DNA of 64,000 nucleotides, from contig NC_041005.1 of the NCBI RefSeq assembly GCF_004193775.1, positions 1,614,501 through 1,678,500 of the forward strand. The letters are read 5' to 3'. Below, in pieces: positions 37,201 to 47,272 of the stretch. The first letter of the stretch is position 1. The number at the start of each line of letters is the position of its first letter. This DNA comes from Glycine soja (lineage: Eukaryota > Streptophyta > Magnoliopsida > Fabales > Fabaceae). The position numbers and the translations under genes were made by a program. Under the pieces are notes generated by a model that was not told where the DNA came from, made no database searches, and saw only the letters and a program-made list of their open reading frames with translations.

Positions 37201-38964
37201 AATCATTTAATAGAGCCTTTTGTCTACAGATTCTGAAGGAGCTTCCATTAGACTCGGAATATTTGATATTGATCAATGGCTTAATAGCGATGGTAAAAAG
37301 GTTTAGACTCGGGAGTCAGAACACCCATAAAAAATACTCATGGATAATGGTCCGGGTATGAAATGAGAAATTACCTGAAAAAATTTATAGCAATGGATAT
37401 TCAAAGTACTTTGATACCCACCTTGCCCCATACCAACATTTATTATTTAATATATTAAACTAAAATTAAAAAATATAATACAAATAAGTTGATGAGAGAT
37501 CCCATTGTTCTTAGAGGTTGTGCACTTGTCATTTCAAAACAGTATGTCTTATTGTCCTAATTATATTGTCTACTGTTTTTGTGGCCTCATCTTCATCTAG
37601 TTTCAGAAGTAGTCGACCGTTCTTTAATCCAACATGTTGTAACATTTTTAATTAATGACATTAGTTTTGTACATCATTCACATTTAATTTTAGTATTAAA
37701 ATAGTATTTTTATTTTACTAGTCTGTCAAAAATAAGGTACATTAAAAGGAAAATATATTTTGTTTAACTAAAAGGCATGTAATGAGTGTGAAATGAACAT
37801 TGGTATACAAGTCAACATAGGGTACAAGGATGAACACTAAAGTTACTACTTGTGTGGATATGAATTCACTGATTTTTTTTCTCTAAACACGAGATTGGAG
37901 TATACTGATGTGTTATCAATTGTGGATTGCGGAAAATGGCGGAAAGCCAATAATCCACCATATCATATAGTGGATAGCGTTGCAGGCATATAGCGGAAGT
38001 CACATAACGGTTGAAATATATGATATATATCAATTATATATGTATAAAAAAAATTGTATGCAAATAAAAATAAAATGCATAAAAATTGACATAATATTAG
38101 CTCAAAGGTTCAATTGGCTAGGGACTCGCCAGAAATGACAAGAGGTTGCAGAACGCATGCCACAACCACAACAATGATACCGGTCGCAATAGCGGATGAA
38201 GTCTCAATCGCGGATTCAAGAAATTATGCTATGCGATAGACTTATAGTGCCGCTATAGCGGCTATTTAACAACACTAGAGTATAGTACCCGGCCTAAACT
38301 CTACTCATTGTGCTACCTACGTAAGTGTCCTAAGTAATGGTGGCCTCTTAAAGTCTCTGATCGCAACAAAGAAAATTATCATTACAGATTTAGTTTCAAT
38401 TTCAACTAGGATATCATTACCGCAAGGAAACTCCTCCAATTTGTGAGCATCATCTAAATACTGGAAACATTTTCTAAATTCTAAACACAAAGCACATTCA
38501 TATTCATAAATAAATCACACATAAACAGCATATATCTTCCAGGACTGAAACATTCATATTCATTAAAAACAGCTTCAGAATCAAATGCATGAAGCGCCTC
38601 TGAGATTTACCTTATCAACGACACGGCCATTGACATGAACGAGTCCTGATTTGATACTTGATTGAACTCGTGCCCTGCTAATGCCATTGATGCGGGAAGA
38701 GATCCAGTTGTCGAGTCTGAGTTTTCCAGATCCGATTCTGCTATCGACTGCCTCCTCCAACCGCACACCCGAGAAGTTCAATTTTGGCTCTCCATCGGAG
38801 TCTGAGTCGCCGGCGGAACCAGAAGCGGCGCTCGCGGTGGCAGAACGAAATTTATAGCTCGTAGCTGAGAGAAAGAGTGAAGGAGAAGGTGCGGTTTGAA
38901 ATTGAAATTGGAATGCTCGGGAAGCGGAAACGCGGCAACATCCACATGAGTGAAACGATAGCAT
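34210..38964 (-). CDS. RNA pseudouridine synthase, RluA family, chloroplast type
   Basis: A 450-aa enzyme that isomerises uridine to pseudouridine in RNA, probably chloroplast rRNA. Coding exons (minus): 38964-38611, 36872-36729, 36628-36365, 36236-36034, 35550-35472, 34598-34423 and 34342-34210; GT-AG borders throughout, 1353 nt. The Ser-rich N-terminus (about 1-55) looks like a transit peptide. An S4 RNA-binding domain covers about 82-118 (LRLDNWISSR to GRVVDK). The catalytic core includes VINKPAHMVVHPAPG, the motif HRLDKGTSG with catalytic Asp243, GRTHQIRAHA and GVPLLGDELYGG. About 40 acidic and serine-rich residues (roughly 193-232) interrupt the core just before the catalytic motif. The closest relative I know is Arabidopsis RNA pseudouridine synthase 2 (At1g76050). 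Intron 1 (1.7 kb) carries a probable MITE. Confidence 0.95.
37905..38276. mobile_element. Probable non-autonomous hAT-like MITE in pseudouridine synthase intron 1
   Basis: An approximately 370-bp segment rich in GCGG/CCGC words (TATAGTGGATAGCG, CCGCTATAGCGGCTATTTAA). The left end TGTGTTATCAATTGTGG and the reverse complement of the right end, AGTGTTGTTAAATAGCCGC, are related imperfect inverted termini. The flanks share GAGTATA (37898-37904 and 38278-38284), with GGAGTATA against AGAGTATA as a possible 8-bp target duplication, the size typical of hAT elements. It has no coding capacity. Confidence 0.55.
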
Positions 38965-41154
38965 TTCTATTTGATTACTCGTTCACTTTTTCGCTGAATG
39001 GTGGGATAAAAATTGGGACGGGAAGTTTGAAACGACGACGTGTTAACGGGTTGGGCCTTATGATGCACGGGATTATGCAAAGGAATTGAGCCCCACTCTC
39101 AAGTAAAGTAAGCGTTACTGAAAAAATCTTCACTCATACACAAAAAAGGATTTTTTTTCATTTTTTTCATCATGCTTATAATTCGTTTATTATTTATTTT
39201 AAAAAAAAGGATAATGTAAGAATAAAAAAAAATTAATGTGCTCCATTTATTATTGAAACAATGGAATAAAAAAATATGTTCCTTTCCACTATCTCATATG
39301 TAAACAATGGAATGAAGATTTTATTCCATTATGATTCATTTCATATTCCATATTCCATTTAATCAATTTTATTTCACTACTCATAAAAAATAAATTTTAT
39401 GTTTAATCTTTTTATGTCATAATATTCGATGCTAGATACTATGTATCTGATTGTCTTTAGGTCAAGCACCTACCATAGTTCATGACTCGACAACCAATCG
39501 ATCAAGTCCTATGAGCTATCGATAAAAATACTATATTCAACTATAATAACAACTTCTCTATTGTTTTTGGATATTAACAAATACGATCAAAATGATAATC
39601 ATGGATATATAAATTGAAATTAGAGAATAGTATAAAAATAACTCTTAACCTACAGACACGAGAAGTTACACATACTTGAATGCTCTAGTTAGGTCTCTCA
39701 AACTTTAGAAAAAACTTATGTAAGAAAATGTATGTTTTTAGAACTACTGTAGACCTACTAATTTTCTAGCTATTTTTATTGCTTGTAGTTCAATGGATTG
39801 TTAATCTCAGTTATTCAACGTTGTTGATGATTTTAACAACAAGGTATTCCCTTCAATCTCTCGAATACAAATAACAAAAATCTTTATTTTTTTCTTAAAT
39901 ATAAATAAATTTTAATTATGTTTGTCTTATTTAATGAGATTATTTTTGAAATATTAATTTTTTATTTAATAGGATTAAATATTTTTTTTATGTTTCATAT
40001 CAAGTTCTAATTTAAGATAGTTTAGAAAAAAATAATTTTTGATTAAAATTAACATAATTTAATAAAATTAATTAATTTCTTTAATAAGTCTGAATTCAAT
40101 TTTTTATAATCGATACAGTAGAGTACACTTTTCAGGGAATTTTTCTTGTTAATATAATGTTCTAGATTAAAGTTCTTTAGAAGTCTAACACCTTGAGATC
40201 AAACTTCAAAAGTGCCTGTAGTGACAGTTGGCGATGAACGAATGTGTGTAAGTACGTTTTGTTATCCTCATGTATGTACTTGAGATGAAATTAAAAGTAA
40301 AGAATTATTAAATATAATAAATAATAAAGTTTTTATATTTTTTTAAAAAAAAAACCTCATGAAATTACTCGTATAATTTCATTCTTGATAAGTGAGTTAA
40401 TATAGTTTGAAATGAAATCAACAACATGAGCTAACACAAAATCTAGATACTCTAATTAAAAAGTTAAAAGTTAACGACTTAATTAACTTGCCTCGAACAA
40501 ATTCTATAGAAAAATTATATATTTGGGAAGCTTCATGACTTCTTCAAAATGGCTCCGTGCTCATTGTTTGGAAAACAATTTCGGTTAAGAGCATCCACAG
40601 TTTGTTTGCAGTCTTATTCAAAAATCACTTGAGATAAATTCAAATATTTCACCGATTTTAATTGCATCAAGTAAAGCAAAAGCCTCTGCCTCGATCAATA
40701 GAAGAAATTAAACCATGCACGTGCCCAGCTTGTTTTGGCGGAAATGAAATTGCCATGATGATTAGGATACATGCAGCATGCATGACCATATTGACCAATA
40801 TACATTAACAAACAATGCAACTTCTTCACCTTTAAACATATCAAATGCAGTACGTACTAAAAATTCTTTTGTTATTGTTAGTTATTCAAAGACACTTGAT
40901 ATAACGAACAAGTAACAGCACTATTTTTTATAAAAAAAAAGCTATGGAGAATCAAATAGTTGATTCCCCAAGTATCTCCTTTTCTTTTTATCACCGTCAG
41001 TCACATATTCTGAACAAGTAGAAAAGCACCCATAAAGACACGTGATCTAACTAATTTAAGGGCATTCCAGTCCCTTCCCTTGTGCACTCAAGTCATCGCC
41101 CTCTAGGACGACATAGAATTAATTGCCAAAGGAATTGAATTAGTTAATTAAATC
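38965..41154. other. Intergenic, no gene seen
   Basis: The first 130 bp should include the promoter and leader of the pseudouridine synthase gene. The rest is AT-rich with homopolymer tracts. The last few hundred bases before 41155 should include the nucleoredoxin 3' UTR. No RNA gene or transposon ends are recognised. Confidence 0.5.
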
Positions 41155-42409
41155 CTAGAAGCAACCAGTGGTGTCCACCAAGACATTGTCATCGCGTTCC
41201 ACAGTTCTGACGCACTTTGGGTGCACTTCATAGCCACATTGGAGACACTGGTAGGCCCAGCTAGACCCTTGTTCATCACACACGCAGCAGATAAAGGGCC
41301 CTCCACCATTTCCATCAGACACCAAATTCAGATCATGTCGATGCCCTTGGTGATACACCAATGCTGGAAGACCCTTGGCCTCTTCCTCCAGCTGTTTCTC
41401 CAGCTCCTCCACTTTGGCCTTGGTGAAAGGGTACGCATTCTCTTGGTACAAGTTTATCAAACTCCTCCCGTGTACGGTTATTGTTTTACCATCAGGACCT
41501 ATAATCACCAACCAAGGAATTCCTTGCACGTTGTAGTGTCTAACGAGGTTCTTGATCTCTGGGTCACCGAAAGGCAAGGCCAACCAAGGCATGGTGCTGT
41601 AGTAGGAGTCAAAGGATGCTTGGTCGCGGTCGCTGGATATTAGCACAACTTCGAAGTCCTCCTCTCCCTTTTCGGCTAGCTCGTGCTTTATCTTCTCGTA
41701 AACGGAAATCAGCTTGGGAGTGAACTTGGCGCATGGGACGCACCATTCCGCTGAGAAGTAGAGTCCAATTGTTTTACCCACTAGGGAAGCTACAGGTACC
41801 TGTGTACATGAGCAACACCCGTCACGCGGAACAGGATCCATGATTCTCTGCATGCAGTTCAAATAAAACTGCGTGCACCCAAAATTCTATTTCTATTCAT
41901 GGATATATTCTACAACTTTTTCTAGAAATACCAAGAGAAGAAGAAGAAGAAAAAAACAGTTAGAAAAGATGTACTGAAAATGTCTTAATAATACTTCTCA
42001 ATAATAATAACTTGAAGATTATTTGATTTGATGCTTAAAATTTGTAGTTTTCTGATATATTTTAATATATCTGTATAGTCTTTAAGAAATATAAAAATAA
42101 ATATACATAAACACTAATTGCTATGTGATAGCTTAAGTGAGAAAGACAGAAATATACGTAGGGAAAAAAATTTGACACCCAAAACTTATACCTACAAACA
42201 GAGAGAAAAAAGAAAAAATATATATAAATATAATAGGTGATATGATGTGATAAAAAAAAACACTATATTAATAAGGTGTTTGTAATCTATGCATCTTTAA
42301 ATATAAGCACTCAAAATACAATGCCCATAAGAAAAAAAAATGTTGTCTAGTGCTTGTGCTTGATGAAAACTTTTAAATAACATGAATTTAGGTGTATAAT
42401 GAATACTTC

Positions 42410-42479
<70 letters not shown>

Positions 42480-45400
42480 TAATCTTTAAAAAGGATTAAT
42501 TAGATAATTAATTAACAAAACGTGGAAAACAGTAGCATGCATGCATGCAAGCGAGACAATTAAAGGTGTTGAAGCCATTTACCTTTTTGAGTCCCGTGTG
42601 AGTGTGACTCAAAACGTAGTCTCTATGGTGGTTTGCTAGTAAATTAGTGAGAGTCTGGTTATCACGCTTCACTTTGTCTTCCTTTTGCAGCTGCTCCAAC
42701 CTGTCCTTACTGAATGGATAAGCTTGGATTCCATAGCGGTAAATAAGTTCAACCCCATCACGAACTGTTGCGTGCTCTTTACGATCGTCAGGTTGCAACA
42801 AAATTAAGCATGGAACGGCTTCCACGTCAAACTTTCTGGTCAAAGACTTCTTTGTTTCCAAATCAGAGAACGGAATTGCAATCCAGGGCATGCTTCCATA
42901 GAAGCTATTAAAGGCATTCAAGTCCTCATCTGAGGACACATACACAATCTCAAATTGAGGGACTCTGCTTTTTAGCTCCTCGTAGATTCCAGCTAGGACT
43001 TGGGTGAATCCACGGCAAGGTGGGTACCAATTCGCAGCGAATAATAGACCCACTACTTTCCCTTCAAGATCAGAAACTTTCACCTGCATCCACCATTTAC
43101 AACCTAAACTTAACCAAATAGCAACTACCAATGTAATTAAGTGGTATTTCAAAAATTCAGGGGGGGAAATGTGGTACTTCAATATATTTTTAATGTAACG
43201 TGAATTCAAAAGTTTACGAGTTTCTGTTCTTATCACATTTGTTTAAGTTTACTTTTTTATAGGCAAATTATTCTTCCATTAATATTATAAAAAAGATAGT
43301 GTCAGAGAATTTATAATATAAAGTATAAAAAAATCATAACATACTCAAAGTATTAAAAAAATACAATTTATTACGTTAATTATTCTGCAACGTGTATTTA
43401 CACATATATTAAATTAAATATTTATAACATATATTAAGTAATATTTTAACTAGAATGATTCGGTATTGGAGAATTTTTTTATGATAAGCCACAACATAAT
43501 GGTGTGAATTTATAATAAATAGCGTTATGTGTGTGAGAGAGAGAATAGATAAATAATTATATATACATATATAATTTTAAGATACCATAATAAAAATTTA
43601 CCAGAATAATAGCATAATATCATATTATTTAAATAGGTTAGTATATAAAGCATTAAAAGTCTTTTTAAGTTAATCAAAAGCTAACCTCTTTTGACTAAAA
43701 CTAAATATACATTTAAAGAACTTCATCAGTTTAACACCTGCACCTGGCCATATCCATAATAAGTCTTCCACGAAAACTCTTAAAAAGGAAGAAAAAAAAA
43801 ACATCTATATAAAAAAAAAAGGACATCACGTGGATAGGTGTTCGTACGTGTCGCTGGCAGACCAGAGTCCAAGACCGTGCCCAACACCGTACGGCTGCCT
43901 TCCAGCTATGACCATGTGTCTGAGGTGTCAATTGACACGAAGATACATGAACATCTAAGTTCAAAATTCTGGGTTAGTCAAATAAAAATGTTTCTTGAAT
44001 AATTTTTAGTTCCTTATAACTTAAAAGAAAAATAAAAATAAATAAATAAGTGATTAATTTGATTAATGATGTAATTAATAAGAAGAAAAATATAAAAAAA
44101 ATATCGGTTAGGTATTTGAAAATTTTTGTTATCAAAATATAACATTTTTAATCAAAAGGGCAAGGATAACAACACATGCCACATTTCTCCTTGGCTGATA
44201 ATAAAACGGAAAATAATTTATGGACATCGTTATATAACACCAAGTGAGAGAGGGAAAAAAGAGAAAAAAAGTATAACCCTTATAGGTTATATGATGTGAT
44301 AGAGAAAAATGATAAGTATTGATTAAATGTGTATAAAAAGTGAATATTCGTACAGCATTCTAAAAAAACACATTTCTCTTGAGTCCTGAGACAATATTCT
44401 TTCACGTAACTTTTATTATTGATAGAATTTAGGAGAGGTGAATTCCACTAAACACTACTAATATTGATGTTACTGGGTGTCCATAATTCGGTTCGGTTAA
44501 AGCAAACATCATATTCCTACTATATTCTGTAAAATTCACATTTAATTTATCCAATACTAAAAAAGTTAAACCAACGAATAAACAAATAAATGCGTTACTC
44601 TCTTATCAGAATTCAGACATACTTAAAAGAGGCTGAACAACTTGAATAACACCGACAAAGCAAGGGTGCATAAGAACAGAAAAGAATCCAGTGCTATCCG
44701 AAACTATGAAAAGGACGGGCCACCGAAATGGCCCACTATTTTTGTTTTTGTAGGGGATAATGGGCCGCGTGTATAACGCAAAGCGTAATAGCTAGGACTA
44801 GGCTACGGGAACCGTTTAGGTGACACTTGTCCTTCGATTGCAATGCTTGGTCCTCCATGACACACTGAAAGGGACTACAAAATATTGGGCATGTGTAGCT
44901 CCTGATTGCTTTTGCATCTATGATCTAACTAATCAAACAACTCCATAGCTAACAACAAGAATATCATCACCATTCATCTTTAATTTCATTTTTCGCTTTT
45001 AATAACAATATGTAGGTGTCTAAATACATTTAACAGATGCTGGGAAATAAATCACCTTTCTTCATTAAAAAAAATGCAATTATGTTCGGTATGTGAGGTG
45101 GTTCACGATTCACTAGTTGAGCAACTTTTAAGACAGCTAACCTTAAATCAAAGAACTGTCTTAACCAATTGACTGGGACTAGTTATATACATGTGGTATT
45201 TATTAGTTACAGTAGATTATCAGTGTTTAGACCCACTTTTCTTTTCGATACTCCATTTGACAGTATCTTTATCTCTAAACTAAAGAAGGGTTCCAGACTT
45301 CTTTTTTCACTTCACATTTGTATCTATACATATGTTGGGATAGTCTCATTTTTTTATAAACACCTCTCTTTTTCCTATATAACCCTCTCTCTCTTTCGTA

Positions 45401-47181
45401 GAGGATTACTGGGTAAACAGGGGCGGACTATTATGTATATGAGGATGTACAATTAAATATATTTAATTTTATATTTTGTATTCTCAAATTTTATATTTTT
45501 AAACGCTGGACTTATTTTCATGTGAGAATAACTAAGTGTATCTCTTATTTTAATAAAATCTCTTATTTTAATAAAATTGTAAGTATTTGTTTTAAATTTT
45601 ATATTAATATTTCTTATTTATTTTTATGCGTTTGAACTCATTATTTCTACTTTTTTTCACTCTTTTATATTATTAGATTATTTATTCTAAATAAATTGAC
45701 CCACCATCCCGGATCCTAAATCTGTCAGTGCTAGTAAAGATGCTATAACTCATGAGAATCGTAAGCTTAGTTTGTTGGAGATGGTTCCATAAAATTAAAG
45801 GGTGAAGGAATATACCACTAAATCAAAAGCATATAGAGGACAAGCTCCATTAGACAGCACAGCATAATACAAACTTGTTTCTCTCACAGCTTATGTATAC
45901 CCTACCTCGCTTGCTACCCCGTTTATTTGGGTTCTTACTTGCCGTTATTGGTTCTCAATTAATAAAGGTCAAAGGAAATGAATTTTACCCATCTGATTAA
46001 TATTTAAAGAAAGAAAATATAAACATATTCTGCACGCAAGTTTGCAGCTGAACAAACCACAGATATCATAACCAGAGAAAGCTGTTTCAAATTGAGAAGT
46101 TACTTCCTTTAAATAAGATTAATCTGTTAATTGGGTTTTTAAACCCTAGAACTTAACTTTTAAGGTGGAACATAGACTCTCCTTCAGCGTGGTCCAATAC
46201 TCTTCATAATTTTGGGGTTGCAAATGCTTCTAATTAAGTTCTAATATATAAAAACGTATATCTATAAACTTTTTATTACCTATTACAATCTCTCAGGGAA
46301 AACAACTGACATAGTTCTTGGTCTTCACTAAGAGCAACCTTGGGTTAATATAACATCTGCCTTAAAATACATGAATATGAAGAATTTTTTACGGATGTAA
46401 GAGTAATTAAAAATCACTTTTTTCTTGTTGCAGTTACTAGAAAACGCTGTTGAACATATATAATAGGCTCACCCGCCACCGGCTACTGCAGCAGGAACAC
46501 ACCAGCCAACAAGTTTTTTAAAAAATAAAAATAAACAATTCTAAAATTTTGCAAGACTAGCTCCCGACCAAAACTACACCAGAAGCCACAGCAAAGAGCT
46601 TCAAATAAAAGAAAGTTAAAGGAGAATTAAACAAATTACCATGTACATATCATATATAAGTATAAATTATTCTCTTGAGTATTAATATCATTAAATTAAA
46701 TTACTAAGAAAAAATTTATTATTATCTGTGACGGAGTACACAACTTTGTTAGAGGATCATCAGCAAATCTGGCAAAAATATACAAAGCACATAAATATTA
46801 AATCATACGAAGATCAAGATAATATATAGGACGTTAACTGACCAGTGACCACCATCTCAGACAAACTAAACGATAGAAGTATAACCGCAGAAGCATACTA
46901 CATACAGTAGTAGATACTATTTACCTTTTTTTTTTTTTTGTTTATACATACTATTTATTTTCAGCTATTACCCGGAAGACTCTCTGAATAATTATATAAC
47001 TCTGACAAAACTAGAGAAAGATGGGGAAAAGTTGTGAGAGAGAGAGATAGAGAACCTGAGCCCCAGTTGGAGAGAGAAGATAGTCACGATCTTGGGAAGC
47101 AAGTAGGTGTGAGAATTTGCCGTGGTTACCATTATGATTCATCACAACTTGAGGAGCTCCATCCTTCATCTCCGCTTTCAT
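41155..47181 (-). CDS. Nucleoredoxin with two thioredoxin-like domains and a C1-type zinc domain
   Basis: A 423-aa protein-disulfide reductase family member, expected in cytosol and nucleus. Coding exons (minus): 47181-47056, 43083-42583 and 41799-41155; GT-AG borders, all introns phase 0, 1272 nt. Exon 1 gives 42 residues ending RDYLLSPTGAQ, the conserved lead-in to the first thioredoxin-like domain. Domain 1 has the site WYPPC (61-65), with the first cysteine of the usual WCxxC replaced by tyrosine. Domain 2 has an intact WCVPC (228-232). A Cys/His-rich C1-like zinc domain lies at about 362-405 (CCVCDEQG, CLQCGYEVHPKC). Plant nucleoredoxins commonly have two or three such domains; this looks like the NRX2 type but the exact subfamily needs alignment. 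Intron 1 is 3972 bp and intron 2 carries a long TA microsatellite. Confidence 0.94.
42413..42477. repeat. (TA)32 microsatellite in nucleoredoxin intron 2
   Basis: An uninterrupted TA run of 65 bp, the longest simple repeat in the window, roughly 65 bp from the exon 2 donor side of the intron edge at 42583. It is expected to vary in length between lines and could affect intron structure, but no effect can be read from sequence. Confidence 0.95.
43815..43945. other. GC-richer island with palindrome in nucleoredoxin intron 1
   Basis: About 130 bp of balanced composition in AT-rich intron DNA. It contains TCACGTGG near 43827, TACGTGTCGC near 43845 and the perfect 14-bp palindrome GTGTCAATTGACAC (43925-43938). 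No protein or RNA family is recognised. It may be a transposon remnant or an intronic regulatory element. Confidence 0.3.
44690..44890. promoter_or_regulatory. Intronic island with Site II-like GGCCCA motifs
   Basis: Inside nucleoredoxin intron 1, a 200-bp higher-GC stretch carries GGCCCA at 44730-44735 and TGGGCC at 44761-44766, plus a nearby GGGCCA. Such Site II elements usually occur in proximal promoters of plant housekeeping genes. It could mark an alternative internal promoter or an unannotated transcript. No TATA or ORF supports a specific start. Confidence 0.3.
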
Positions 47182-47265
47182 CACTCTCTTTTTCTTTTTC
47201 TTTCTCTTTTATAAGGTGTGAGTACTAATCTAGAGATGAAAGCACCGCGAGGGGAGTAGAAGGCC

Positions 47266-47272
47266 CCTTATA
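47266..47272 (-). promoter_or_regulatory. Possible TATA box of the nucleoredoxin gene
   Basis: On the minus strand, GTGTATAAGGGGCC lies about 85 bp upstream of the exon 1 ATG at 47181. Between them is a purine-rich GAAAGAAAAAGAAAAAGAGAG leader, typical of plant 5' UTRs. Spacing is compatible with transcription starting near 47240. Confidence 0.45.
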
